Origin: Fulvivirga ligni
GTDB lineage: Bacteria > Bacteroidota > Bacteroidia > Cytophagales > Cyclobacteriaceae
DNA length: 64,000 nucleotides
Direction of reading: 5' to 3'
NCBI RefSeq assembly: GCF_021389935.1
Contig: NZ_CP089979.1
Coordinates: 2,027,001-2,091,000, forward strand
The notes beneath the pieces are model-generated. The model was not told the origin of the DNA and made no database searches. It worked only from the letters and a program-made list of their open reading frames with translations. The position numbers and the translations under genes were made by a program. Positions within the stretch are counted from its first letter, which is position 1, and every line of letters starts with the position of its first letter. Positions 25,550 to 34,496 of the stretch are shown here, one piece after another.

Positions 25550-26119
25550 ATGAAATATGTTCTTTTTACATTCCTTTGCTGTTTTGTTTTGATAAACGCA
25601 TCGAATGCTCAGTCTGCTTCAGATACTCTAAGAGTAGGGTATACTTATTGGTGGCCAAAAGCAGGGCCATTTATTGGAATGTGTGGGGAGCAGTATTCAT
25701 TGGTTTTTATAGGTGAGATAAAATCATTGAGCAAACCACACCTCTCTGATACTGAGAATTATACCAGTCAGGAGGGTGTAGTATCTATTGACAAGGTGCT
25801 GCATAAAAAGACATTGGACCAGGCTAGTTATAAAGGGCAAAGCTATTTCACCACCAATTGCTTTAACGAATCAGGATTGAAGGTGGGGGATAAGGTGCTG
25901 ATCGTTTGCTATAGTTATGAAGAGCATTTTAGCATTCCAGGAAGAGAATCCATATTGAAAATAACAGGTAAGAAGGATCCGCTTGTAAAATCCTTGAAAA
26001 AATACATCACGTCTAACCAAAATGCCAGGGTGATAGAAAAAGATTTGTCATTATGGGAAGAACGTGGATTTGGAGATGATCTAAAGCAAATTCTGGAATG
26101 CAAAGATGTTATGAAATGA
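25550..26119 (+). CDS. Secreted protein of unknown function
   Basis: 189 aa. Residues 1-20 form a signal peptide ending in NAQS. The mature part begins with CGEQYSLVFIGEIKSL and has a second cysteine in TNCFNESGLKVGDKVLIVCY and two later ones; the cysteine pattern and the beta-rich KVGDKVLIVCY segment recall netrin/TIMP-like or OB-type folds seen in some secreted Bacteroidota proteins, but I would not assign a family. A cysteine near the C-terminus (ILECKD) may form a disulfide. Confidence 0.55.
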   Translation: MKYVLFTFLCCFVLINASNAQSASDTLRVGYTYWWPKAGPFIGMCGEQYSLVFIGEIKSLSKPHLSDTENYTSQEGVVSIDKVLHKKTLDQASYKGQSYFTTNCFNESGLKVGDKVLIVCYSYEEHFSIPGRESILKITGKKDPLVKSLKKYITSNQNARVIEKDLSLWEERGFGDDLKQILECKDVMK

Positions 26120-26188
26120 GGTCGTGCGCTCCACTTTTTATCTGTCATTAAACCTGTTATCTTCGCCACCGACTAAACAAAAAACCAC

Positions 26189-26659
26189 ATGAAAAACTTA
26201 TCAACCTTATCAATAATCATTTGCTCTCTACTGGCTTTGGTATCATGCGACGCACTTACCGGTGAAGAAGTTGGCAGAATACCTGTGAATGAAGTAAGTA
26301 CAGATGATGAACATCTGATCCTAAAGGAAACCTCCGTTGACTTGAAGCAAGGAGATGACGTTGGCATTTGGTCTGATATGGATTTGGAATATGAGGGTGA
26401 TGTGGTGGTAAGCTTTAGAATGGAGGTGCTGAAAGACGGGGTGAAATTTGGTGGGATGGAAATAGATCCTTTTGAAAAGGATATTACCATGAATGAAACT
26501 AAAACTACCATAGGCGGCGATACCAAATGGAAGTTTAGTGGTCGCAATGCTAATTTGATGATTGAAGAAGATGGAAATTATACCTTTCAGGCCATTTTGG
26601 TGACCTCTGATAATCCTTCATTAAAGATCAATAAGGCAGAAATAGTGCTGAAAAAATAA
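26189..26659 (+). CDS. Small lipoprotein, unknown
   Basis: 156 aa with a signal peptide and lipobox LVSCDAL (Cys21). The mature domain is acidic and appears as an all-beta sandwich: DVVVSFRMEVLKDGVKFGGMEIDPF followed by NLMIEEDGNYTFQAILVTSDN. No motif I recognise. It is 30 bases upstream of the cyclase-family gene in the same orientation. Confidence 0.55.
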   Translation: MKNLSTLSIIICSLLALVSCDALTGEEVGRIPVNEVSTDDEHLILKETSVDLKQGDDVGIWSDMDLEYEGDVVVSFRMEVLKDGVKFGGMEIDPFEKDITMNETKTTIGGDTKWKFSGRNANLMIEEDGNYTFQAILVTSDNPSLKINKAEIVLKK

Positions 26660-26689
26660 GCACAATTCCCTGCTAGAAATAAAGCCATC

Positions 26690-27454
26690 ATGAAAATCAT
26701 CGACCTATCTAAGCCTATTCAATATAACAAGGATGATCCCTGGTTTATGAAAGTGAAAATCAAGCATAAACCTCATAAGAAAGCAAAATGGTTGATTCGC
26801 TTCTTGGGACTTCCGTTTAAGCTTTTCCCCAAAAATTTTGATGGTTGGGCAGATGATACTATTCAAAAAATGGGAGTGCATTCTACCACACATATTGATG
26901 CTCCCTGGCACTATTCACCTATAGTAAAGGGTGAAAAAGCCAAAACTATAGATGAAATTCCTTTAGAGTGGTGCTTTGGTGAAGGTCTTGTTATTGATAT
27001 GAAGCATAAGCCTGATTTTGAGGCTATTGAGGTTGCTGATATTGAAGATTTTCTGGCCAAAGAAAGCTTGGAACTTGCTCCAGGTTTGATCGTGTTGATT
27101 AAAACTGGCCGTGACAAGTTTAACGGTAAGAAAGACTTTCATAAAAAAGGCACTGGCATGAGTGCGGCCGCTACTGAGTGGCTAATCAAAAAAGGGATAA
27201 AGGTGATGGGCATAGATTCCTGGGGATGGGATCTGCCACTTCCATATATGTTGCAGAAAGCGAAGGAAACCAATAACTCTGAGTTGTTCTGGGAAGCACA
27301 CCTAGTGGGGCGTGACCATGAATATTGCCATATGGAGCAGTTAGTGAATCTGGATGCACTGCCCTACACAGGTTTTAAAGTGGCCGTTTTTCCATTAAAA
27401 ATTGTAGGTGCCTCTGCGGCCCCGGCCAGAGTGGTAGCTATGCTGGATAATTAA
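26690..27454 (+). CDS. Cyclase-family protein (kynurenine formamidase-like hydrolase)
   Basis: 254 aa of the PF04199 'putative cyclase' family. The metal-binding motif HSTTHIDAPWH is at residues 64-74 (His68, Asp70 and His74 as ligands). IDSWGWD and the later ELFWEAHLVGRDHEYCHMEQL supply the remaining family residues. Members hydrolyse formamides (kynurenine formamidase), isatin or related amides; the exact substrate cannot be told here, and no kynurenine pathway genes are nearby. It has no signal peptide and is cytoplasmic. Confidence 0.85.
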   Translation: MKIIDLSKPIQYNKDDPWFMKVKIKHKPHKKAKWLIRFLGLPFKLFPKNFDGWADDTIQKMGVHSTTHIDAPWHYSPIVKGEKAKTIDEIPLEWCFGEGLVIDMKHKPDFEAIEVADIEDFLAKESLELAPGLIVLIKTGRDKFNGKKDFHKKGTGMSAAATEWLIKKGIKVMGIDSWGWDLPLPYMLQKAKETNNSELFWEAHLVGRDHEYCHMEQLVNLDALPYTGFKVAVFPLKIVGASAAPARVVAMLDN

Positions 27455-27465
27455 AAATCTGGACG

Positions 27466-28368
27466 ATGCGCAAAATAAGAATTATAGGCTGTGTTTGTTT
27501 TCTTATTTTAAATACATGCGTCTACGCTCAAAAATCTCATTTTGCTCCATCCAAAGATCTAAAGATTCATTATCAGGTATTGGGCATTGGAGAGCCTGTT
27601 TTAATTATAAATGGTGGCCCCGGATTTAGTAGTGAAGGCTTTTTACCATTGGCCAGGAAAATAGCCTCTCTCGGATATCAAGCTATTCTCTATGATCAAC
27701 GTGGTACTGGTAAGTCATCCATCCAGCCATTAGACAGCACCACCATCACTATGGATCTGATGAATGCCGATATTGAAGCCATCCGTAAGCATTTGGGTTA
27801 TGAGAAGTGGATAGTTTTGGGCCATTCCTTTGGTGGAATTATGGCCTATTATTATACCTCTAAATATCCTGAAAAGGTAAAAGGTATGATTCAGTCATCT
27901 TCTGGCGGCATAGACCTTACCCTGCTTTCGACTTCTGGTATTTTATCTCGTCTCACAACCTGGGAAAGAGACTCTCTTCAGTATTGGAATACTCGTATGT
28001 CAGAACATATTGCAGGAGCTAGAGAACATTACTACAGCTACCTAGCGCGGGCATATGTGTTAGATAAGTCTCACGTAGCGGCTGTTACAGAAAGATTATT
28101 ACAGGGTAACTTATTTCTTAACGGACTCGTTTGGCAAGATCTGAGACGTATCAATTATGATTGTAAAGAACAACTGAAAAACTTTCAGGGGCCCGTTTTA
28201 ATTATTCAAGGCCAGCAAGATGTAGTAAGCATGGAGCTTGCAGAGATAGCTGAAGGTACATTGCCTAATAGTGAAGTGGTGATTTTACCTGAATGTGGAC
28301 ACTACGGTTGGCTAGATCAGGAGGCAAAATATTTCAGTGCCATAGCATCATTTCTGGATACTTTTTAA
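27466..28368 (+). CDS. Secreted alpha/beta hydrolase, proline iminopeptidase-like
   Basis: 300 aa with a signal peptide (residues 1-21, ending VYAQ). The alpha/beta-hydrolase hallmarks are the oxyanion loop GGPGFSSEGF, the nucleophile Ser121 in LGHSFGGI, Asp252 in GQQDVVS and His282 in CGHYGWL. GGPG and YDQRGTGKS are typical of proline iminopeptidases and related S33 peptidases, but substrate specificity is uncertain. The start codon is 11 bases after the cyclase-family gene, which suggests co-transcription. Confidence 0.8.
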   Translation: MRKIRIIGCVCFLILNTCVYAQKSHFAPSKDLKIHYQVLGIGEPVLIINGGPGFSSEGFLPLARKIASLGYQAILYDQRGTGKSSIQPLDSTTITMDLMNADIEAIRKHLGYEKWIVLGHSFGGIMAYYYTSKYPEKVKGMIQSSSGGIDLTLLSTSGILSRLTTWERDSLQYWNTRMSEHIAGAREHYYSYLARAYVLDKSHVAAVTERLLQGNLFLNGLVWQDLRRINYDCKEQLKNFQGPVLIIQGQQDVVSMELAEIAEGTLPNSEVVILPECGHYGWLDQEAKYFSAIASFLDTF

Positions 28369-28459
28369 ATTCTCATTATAATTATTCTTTCTATATTATT
28401 ATATTGGAGCCCATTTCTGGTTTCCGGAAATTATAAATTGTCACATTAGTTGCTTTAAT

Positions 28460-29107
28460 ATGGAAAGATCTGAACAATTAAAATTCTGTCAAGCTTGCTT
28501 AAATAGGCAGTTCGACATTAATAAAGGTGTTATTTGTGGACTAACAAACGACATAGCCACTTTTGAGGGGCACTGCCCAAGCTATGCTGAAGACTTCAAA
28601 GCTGCGGAAGAACTAAAACAACGAGAGGCCGTTTTGCAAGACGCTGCAGTTGGTCAGCCTTATGGCACATATTCTGAGAATCAGGCCGAAAAGGCAGTGA
28701 AGAGTGGTGCCAATTGGTTTTATTGGATAGCGGCGCTCTCTATGATCAATTCATTTATGTTTTTGGCTGAATCGGATTTTGGTTTTATAGTAGGGCTTGG
28801 CATAACGCAGATTGTTGATGGCATTCTTTACGGTCTCTTGGAAGAGGTTAGCTTGTGGGGCATTATCCCAACCTTATTTTTCTCTGGTATTTTCGTGATA
28901 TTGGGCTACAATGCTCACAAATACAGTAAAGCCGCATTCATCGCAGGTATGATTGTGTATGGATTAGATTCCTTGATATTTATGGCAGTTGGAGATTACT
29001 TTGCTGTGGCCTTCCATGCATTTGCCGTTTTCATGATATATAAGGGCTTTAGCCATTTGAAGGAAATTAAAATAGAAGTAATGGAAAATAGACCTACTTT
29101 GGATTAG
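28460..29107 (+). CDS. Membrane protein with N-terminal cysteine cluster, unknown
   Basis: 215 aa. The N-terminus carries four cysteines, CQACLNRQF, GVICGLT and GHCPSYAED, spaced like a small zinc-ribbon. Residues 75-200 hold four to five hydrophobic segments. This zinc-ribbon-plus-membrane-helices layout recurs in Bacteroidota proteins of unknown function. No signal peptide, so the cysteine domain is probably cytoplasmic. Confidence 0.55.
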   Translation: MERSEQLKFCQACLNRQFDINKGVICGLTNDIATFEGHCPSYAEDFKAAEELKQREAVLQDAAVGQPYGTYSENQAEKAVKSGANWFYWIAALSMINSFMFLAESDFGFIVGLGITQIVDGILYGLLEEVSLWGIIPTLFFSGIFVILGYNAHKYSKAAFIAGMIVYGLDSLIFMAVGDYFAVAFHAFAVFMIYKGFSHLKEIKIEVMENRPTLD

Positions 29108-29168
29108 TGAAAGTTCTACTAACCACTGCCTGGGTCTTCTCAATCACCTTCTTTAATATCTCTACGCC

Positions 29169-29192
29169 TCTGTCGGTGTCTTCACCGACAGA
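29169..29192. repeat. REP-like hairpin A
   Basis: Stem TCTGTCGGTG / CACCGACAGA with loop TCTT. It belongs to a set of four hairpins in the spacers around the 125-aa lipoprotein gene and is 25/27 identical to hairpin D over 29165-29191, with the only two differences on opposite sides of one base pair. Confidence 0.65.
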
Positions 29193-29291
29193 CTCTGTCT
29201 CATAATAATAAATCTCTCTTATGCCCCTGTCTGTGTCCCCACAGACAGGTTCTAAGATATTGACTTGAATCTCCTAAACTCTGTCTCATAA
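29192..29291. repeat. 14-bp direct repeat ACTCTGTCTCATAA
   Basis: Identical copies at 29192-29205 and 29278-29291 bracket hairpin B, so the hairpin unit seems to be embedded in a longer repeated element. No gene is present in this spacer. Confidence 0.5.
29226..29249. repeat. REP-like hairpin B
   Basis: Perfect 10-bp stem CCTGTCTGTG / CACAGACAGG with loop TCCC. Same core stem as hairpin D and a different loop. Confidence 0.65.
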
Positions 29292-29382
29292 GATGAGAGC
29301 TTTCTCTTTTAATTAAATTTTATTGTTTAATAATACAACCATGAACTATTAAGTTGGGTCATATTATAAAAAATAAAAATTT

Positions 29383-29760
29383 ATGAAAAAGATATTTGTT
29401 GCGTTTGCTTTACTGTTTGTGAGTCTGTTTGCCTGTAAAGAAGAAGACGAAGAAATCAATTTGTATAATGTACGAATTGAGAATAAGGTAGATTCAGATT
29501 TGAATGATGTAGTGGTACGTTTTGGAAGTGAAAAATTGGACTTTGATGTAGTATCATCAGGGGTTCTTACAGACTATAAATCACATTCCAGCCAAGACTA
29601 TATGGAAATGGATCTCATGTATAAAGGCAGAGAATACTTTTTTAAATTTCAACCCATTGAATTCATAGATGCAGACGTGCCTGCACCATTTACCACCATA
29701 GTAATTATTTCGGATGAAAAGGGTAATGGTATAGATATGTACTTTGAAATAAGACAATAA
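29383..29760 (+). CDS. Small lipoprotein, unknown, enclosed by hairpin repeats
   Basis: 125 aa. The signal peptide MKKIFVAFALLFVSLFACKEED ends in a lipobox with Cys18 followed by an acidic stretch, consistent with a surface-exposed lipoprotein in this phylum. The remaining ~100 residues are beta-rich with no known motif. It is isolated between two spacers (275 and 255 bases) each containing two hairpins of the same family, suggesting an accessory locus or simply insertion of the repeats on both sides. Confidence 0.55.
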   Translation: MKKIFVAFALLFVSLFACKEEDEEINLYNVRIENKVDSDLNDVVVRFGSEKLDFDVVSSGVLTDYKSHSSQDYMEMDLMYKGREYFFKFQPIEFIDADVPAPFTTIVIISDEKGNGIDMYFEIRQ

Positions 29761-29804
29761 ACGAAGTATTCTCCTTCTATCTTCCTCCTTCTACGCTGGT
29801 ATAG

Positions 29805-29832
29805 CTTGTGTTTGTGATGACACAAACACAGG
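29805..29832. repeat. REP-like hairpin C (divergent)
   Basis: TGTGTTTGTG (29807-29816) pairs perfectly with CACAAACACA (29821-29830) around ATGA, extendable by a G-U and a C-G pair. The core TGTTTGTG/CACAAACA differs from hairpins B and D (TGTCTGTG/CACAGACA) by a compensated pair. Confidence 0.55.
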
Positions 29833-29868
29833 CGAAAACCCATGATCTCTTGTTGGTCAGCACATCTG

Positions 29869-29895
29869 CGCCTCTGTCTGTGTCTTCACAGACAG
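29869..29895. repeat. REP-like hairpin D
   Basis: Stem CTGTCTGTG (29874-29882) with CACAGACAG (29887-29895), loop TCTT. Shares the left flank CGCCTCTGTC with hairpin A. Confidence 0.65.
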
Positions 29896-30015
29896 TCATT
29901 CTCAAGATTAAATTTCACCAACGATCTACCAGTTCGCACAGAATGACACAAAAGACTCAAATTCATTTGTAAGCCAGAAATTGAAATATTATTTTTCGAA
30001 AAAACTTTTTCAAAT

Positions 30016-30636
30016 ATGATTAGAGCTCTATTTCTCCTCATTTTTTCAGTTTTTACTCATTATACATTTGCTCAGGAGGAAAAGTCAATTACTTATCTCA
30101 AGCTTGAAGAACGAGGTGATTATACGAATGGTTATATCATTACTAAAGATCATCACCGGATCAACGGACTGATAGAAAGGTTGGATGATAAATTGTACAA
30201 AGTAATCAGTTTTGTGCATTATGATGGACGTGAAATAGGATACCGCCCACCAGATATTTCAGAGTATGGCTTTAATGGTCATCGCTACGTGTCTGACGGG
30301 GACGGATTTTATGAAATGATTATGATGGGGACCAAAATTGGTTTGTTCATTAGAGAAAACAATGAAACTTATCTCAGGTATGATGCTTTCAATCAGCCGG
30401 GTACCGGGATAATGGGTAGCCACTTTAACGTGATAAAAAATAGAAGCGGCGTAATGATTTTTGTTAAGAAGACTGATGAGTCAGAATTCAAACGCGTTCG
30501 GCTTACTGATTTTAAGATGAATTTTATTCCCTATTTCCAGGATTGCCAGATTGTGGTAGATGCCATTGAGTATGACGTACTTACCTATAAAGACATTGAG
30601 GACATATGCACGTTATATAATACCTGTGAGGATTAA
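30016..30636 (+). CDS. Secreted protein, unknown
   Basis: 206 aa. Signal peptide MIRALFLLIFSVFTHYTFAQ. The mature protein begins with a predicted beta-rich part, including GDYTNGYIITKDHHRINGLIERLDD and VISFVHYDGREIGYRPPDISEYGFNG, a pattern I have seen in Bacteroidota hypothetical proteins that start 'GYIITxxGxxxxGxI'. Two or three cysteines lie near the C-terminus. No catalytic residue can be proposed. Confidence 0.55.
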   Translation: MIRALFLLIFSVFTHYTFAQEEKSITYLKLEERGDYTNGYIITKDHHRINGLIERLDDKLYKVISFVHYDGREIGYRPPDISEYGFNGHRYVSDGDGFYEMIMMGTKIGLFIRENNETYLRYDAFNQPGTGIMGSHFNVIKNRSGVMIFVKKTDESEFKRVRLTDFKMNFIPYFQDCQIVVDAIEYDVLTYKDIEDICTLYNTCED

Positions 30637-30781
30637 ATTTTATCCTTATGCTGCTGAGTTGAGGTAAGTACAAACCTATACTTCGTTCTTGAGAGATAAT
30701 TTACGCTAACCAAACCAGCAAATCCTTCCTTTTACCTTCTCCTTTTTTTATATTTCATTCTTAAACCCTAGCCTGTTTCTC

Positions 30782-32497
30782 ATGAAAAACATATTAATCA
30801 TTTTGTGCCTGCTGATAGCCAAGACAGCTTTCGGTCAATCCAATCCGTCTGTATATATTAAAAATGCCACCTATTTAGATGTAAAAAAGGGGAAATATGT
30901 CACAGGAGTCAATATCTTGATAAGCGATGACCAAATCATTGACATAGGTAAAAAGGTGGCAAAGCCAGCAGGAGCTGCTGAGTTGGACGCTACGGGTAAG
31001 TTTATTATCCCTGGACTGATTGATGCTCACATCCACTTCTTTCAGTCTGGAGGGCTATATACACGTCCGGATGCTATTGATTTAAGAGACGTGAGGTCAT
31101 ATGATGATGAGATAGCTTTCATGCATGAAAATTTGGATAACACGTTAGACCGATATTTAAAAGTTGGAATTACCACCGTATATGATGTTGGTGGACCTAT
31201 GGCCAATTATGAGATAAGAAAAATGGCTAATGAAAAGGAGGTAGCTCCAAACGTTTTTCTTACCGGACCGCTGGTTTCGACCTATCAGCCTAAGGCCTTC
31301 GAAATTGAAGATCCACCTATTATTAAAGTGCACACAGAGGAGGAAGCAAGGGAAGTGGTGCGAAAGCAGTTGCCTTTCAAACCGGATTTTATTAAAATTT
31401 GGTATATCAATTTACCAGATTTAACTGCTGACCAAACTTTTAAGCTTATTCAGGCTGCCATCGGCGAAAGTCATAAGCATGATCTACCTGTGGCTGTGCA
31501 TGCTACGGAGCTAAGTACCGCTAAGCTGGCAGTAAAGGCAGGTGCCAATTTCCTTGTTCATAATGTGGATGATGAGCCTGTGGATCAGGAGTTTATAAAG
31601 CTATTGAAAGATAACAATGTCACTTTGATACCAACTATGATAGTGGCTGGCAAATACAGTCAGGTATTTTCTCAGGATAATCATCTTACCACAGCAGACT
31701 TTAAGTATGCTGATCCTTTTGTGCTAGGGTCATTATTTGATCTTCAACACATCACAGGAAAAGATGATATGATTCAAAAGTATAAAGACTATAGTGTAAA
31801 AGGTCAAAGTAGGTTGGCTAACGAAGATGCTATGAGAAAATCTAACCTAAAAGCGTTGTTTGATGCCGGGGTGAAAATAGCTACAGGTACTGATGCAGGT
31901 AATGTGGGTACTCAACACGCCAGTTCTTATTATGAAGAATTAGAATGGATGAAAGCAAGTGGAATGACAAATCTTGATATCATAAAAGCATCTACCATAA
32001 ATGCTGCAGAGATCTTAGGTAAGAGTCAGTTGGGGAGTATCAATAAAGGCATGCAAGCGGATTTGGTCATTACCAATATAGACCCATTAAAGGAAATCAA
32101 TTTTGTAGATGGAATAGAGTACACAATTTCTGCGGGGCACCTTATCAAAACTGACACCCTGCTTGCGGATACTCCCGAAGTGTTAGCTCAGAAGCAACTT
32201 AATGCCTATAACGCCAGAGATATTGAAGCTTTTCTGGAGCCATATGCCGAAGACGTGAAGATATATCAGTTTCCTAATCAGTTGAGTATGGAAGGAAAAG
32301 AGGCCATGAGGAAGAGCTATTCTGGGATGTTCGAGCGCATTACTAATCTGCATTGCGAGCTGGTAAACAGAATAGTTCAGGGAAACACTGTAATAGATCA
32401 CGAATCTGTAATTGGGTTTGGAGAGGATAGGTTTGAGGCTGTAGCAGTTTACAAAATAAAGGACGGTAAAATTGCTGAGGTGTACTTTATCAGATAG
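30782..32497 (+). CDS. Secreted amidohydrolase with C-terminal SnoaL-like domain
   Basis: 571 aa with a signal peptide ending in AFGQ. Residues 25-440 form an imidazolonepropionase-like amidohydrolase: His83 and His85 in DAHIHFFQ, Lys205 in DFIKIW (likely carboxylated), His240 in VHATE, His260 in LVHNVDD and Asp371 in GTDAGN. Residues ~460-571 form a separate NTF2/SnoaL-like module (QLNAYNARDIEAFLEPYAEDVKIYQFP onwards) common in small-molecule isomerases or as a binding domain. A fused pair is unusual; the substrate is unknown. It is probably periplasmic and monocistronic. Confidence 0.8.
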   Translation: MKNILIILCLLIAKTAFGQSNPSVYIKNATYLDVKKGKYVTGVNILISDDQIIDIGKKVAKPAGAAELDATGKFIIPGLIDAHIHFFQSGGLYTRPDAIDLRDVRSYDDEIAFMHENLDNTLDRYLKVGITTVYDVGGPMANYEIRKMANEKEVAPNVFLTGPLVSTYQPKAFEIEDPPIIKVHTEEEAREVVRKQLPFKPDFIKIWYINLPDLTADQTFKLIQAAIGESHKHDLPVAVHATELSTAKLAVKAGANFLVHNVDDEPVDQEFIKLLKDNNVTLIPTMIVAGKYSQVFSQDNHLTTADFKYADPFVLGSLFDLQHITGKDDMIQKYKDYSVKGQSRLANEDAMRKSNLKALFDAGVKIATGTDAGNVGTQHASSYYEELEWMKASGMTNLDIIKASTINAAEILGKSQLGSINKGMQADLVITNIDPLKEINFVDGIEYTISAGHLIKTDTLLADTPEVLAQKQLNAYNARDIEAFLEPYAEDVKIYQFPNQLSMEGKEAMRKSYSGMFERITNLHCELVNRIVQGNTVIDHESVIGFGEDRFEAVAVYKIKDGKIAEVYFIR

Positions 32498-32641
32498 CAA
32501 TTAAATGAGGTCTTTTATAACATGGAATATGATAAAACTTGGGATTAATTGCTATTTTTTCTACTTGCGGTTACCCGCTACTTATTAGTGTGATGTATAG
32601 TAATTATTGATAGACTATATTGGCCTTATTTAGGTACAGTT

Positions 32642-34423
32642 ATGCATAAAAATCTTATACGTTCTGCTGCTTTTTTGATAACAATAATCGGACTTATTTT
32701 TAGTCCGTCTGTCTTTTCCCAAAAGATAGATAAAAGCAAACTGGAGCAGGATCTGAAAACGGTAGTGGAGAGCAAGGATTATGAGAAAGCTGCATATTAC
32801 AGCTATCAGTTAGCTAAATCCAGCTACAGCCAAAAGGAAAATAAAGAGGCGCTGGATTACTTAGATAAATACTTTGATTATAGTAAAAAGTCTGAGGATG
32901 AGCTACTTGAATATCTCGCATATCAGTTAGAAGGTGACATTCATTTAAGTATGAACGATGCCGGCAAGGCACTGAACAGTTACAAAAAATCACTGAAAGC
33001 AGCTAATAGAATAGGTAGGGCAGACTTCGAAATAGAAGCATCATTAGCTACAGCCAGCGCATTTATGGCACAAGGCAGACATAAGCGTGCTATCAGCCCG
33101 TTGGAAGAAGGCCTTTCTTTATCTATAGTGAATCATAACATTGAAGCACAGGAGCGCGCCTATGATCTTTTGATACAAAGTCATAAAGCCTTAGGCAATT
33201 CTGATAAGGTAAAAGAATATGAAACCTTATTGTCAGATTTGGCGCCCATAGCTGAAGAGGATAATTCAGGTTTAGAGGCAGATGTTGATTCCCAAGCTAC
33301 AGGTACCACAAGGAGAAGGGTCAGGAGAAATAATGGAGGCCTGGATAAATTAAGGCAGGTGGAGGATTCTTTGCTAGCAGTAAGATATTCTTTAGAGGAA
33401 ACGGAACAGTCGCTCAGAAATATGGAGGCGGTAAGTGAGAAGCAGCTGCTGGAAATAGACTTGCTGAATAAGGATAAGGAGCTGGCTGATTTAGAAATAA
33501 AAGCTCAAAATGCCAGGCTGAAGAATGCGGCTTTGATCCGAAATTTCATCATTGTGGCTTTGTTGTTAACTGCAGCATTGGTAGTGGTACTTATTCGCAG
33601 TTACAGAAAAAAGATAGAGGCCAATAAAGAAATTGACAGGCAGAATAAAAACATTCAGAGTAGTATCAATTACGCTAAGCGAATTCAGGATGCTATGCTG
33701 GTAAACGCTTCAGTGCAAGAGAGTTTAATACCGGAATCATTTATATTATTCAAACCCAGAGATTCTGTAAGTGGTGATTTCTACTGGTTTTCAGAAATTA
33801 AAAGTTGGTATGACCCTGATGTGGTTTTTGCGGCGGTTGACTGTACAGGCCATGGTATACCGGGAGCATTCATGTCATTGGTGGGGATAAACGCCCTGAA
33901 TAATATTGTGAACAGGGGAGAGGCGGAGTCTAACCAGATACTTGAAAACCTGGATATTGAAATACGCCAGGCCTTACAGCAAGAGACTACCGGGAACCGT
34001 GACGGTATGGATATTGCCCTTTGTATCTATAGAAAGGAAAAGAATATTCTGGAGTTTTCAGGAGCTAAAAATCCATTGATATACATTCAGGACGGAGAGC
34101 TACACCAGATCAAAGGTGATTCAAGAGCCATTGGAGGTTATAGACCTACCAAAAAGAAGCCTGGACCATTCAAAAAACATGTGGTACCTATAGATCAGCC
34201 CACTATGATCTATGTTTTCTCTGATGGTTTTCAAGACCAGTTTGGTGGTGGTGACAACAGCAAGTTTATGATCAAGAAGTTCAAAGAATTACTGTTGAGC
34301 ATTCATCATTTGCCGCTAGCAGAACAGAAGAGAGAGCTTGATAAGACTATTGAAGATTGGAAAGGCAAAGAGCACCAAACAGATGATATCCTGGTAATGG
34401 GTATCCGCTTGGATGAAGTATGA
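32642..34423 (+). CDS. TPR-transmembrane-SpoIIE (PP2C-type) phosphatase
   Basis: 593 aa. After a signal peptide (ending VFSQ) come TPR-like helices (about residues 36-205), a coiled-coil (235-295), one membrane helix (298-320), then the SpoIIE/PP2C domain (about 360-593). Metal-binding residues are visible in SVSGDFYWF, AAVDCTGHGIPGAFMS, RDGMDIALC, FSDGFQDQFGG and QTDDILV. The architecture resembles Bacteroidota sensors that pair a periplasmic TPR region with a cytosolic SpoIIE domain acting on anti-sigma antagonists. No sigma-factor or anti-sigma gene lies nearby, so the partner is unknown. It converges on eda across a shared terminator. Confidence 0.85.
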   Translation: MHKNLIRSAAFLITIIGLIFSPSVFSQKIDKSKLEQDLKTVVESKDYEKAAYYSYQLAKSSYSQKENKEALDYLDKYFDYSKKSEDELLEYLAYQLEGDIHLSMNDAGKALNSYKKSLKAANRIGRADFEIEASLATASAFMAQGRHKRAISPLEEGLSLSIVNHNIEAQERAYDLLIQSHKALGNSDKVKEYETLLSDLAPIAEEDNSGLEADVDSQATGTTRRRVRRNNGGLDKLRQVEDSLLAVRYSLEETEQSLRNMEAVSEKQLLEIDLLNKDKELADLEIKAQNARLKNAALIRNFIIVALLLTAALVVVLIRSYRKKIEANKEIDRQNKNIQSSINYAKRIQDAMLVNASVQESLIPESFILFKPRDSVSGDFYWFSEIKSWYDPDVVFAAVDCTGHGIPGAFMSLVGINALNNIVNRGEAESNQILENLDIEIRQALQQETTGNRDGMDIALCIYRKEKNILEFSGAKNPLIYIQDGELHQIKGDSRAIGGYRPTKKKPGPFKKHVVPIDQPTMIYVFSDGFQDQFGGGDNSKFMIKKFKELLLSIHHLPLAEQKRELDKTIEDWKGKEHQTDDILVMGIRLDEV

Positions 34424-34444
34424 TGTGCTCGTGAAGAGCAGAAA

Positions 34445-34496
34445 ATAAAAAAAAGGTCCTCAAAGTTTTTATTCTCTTTGAGGACCTTTTTTATTT
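34445..34496. terminator. Bidirectional terminator
   Basis: Perfect 15-bp stem, AAAAGGTCCTCAAAG (34451-34465) with CTTTGAGGACCTTTT (34476-34490), with A-run on one side and T-run on the other, so it ends both the SpoIIE-type gene and the leftward uronate operon. Confidence 0.9.

Noticed and set aside
29108-30015. Possible CRISPR array, from the regularly repeated hairpins
   Set aside because: The copies are few, spaced unequally, not identical over 20 or more bases, and no cas gene is present.
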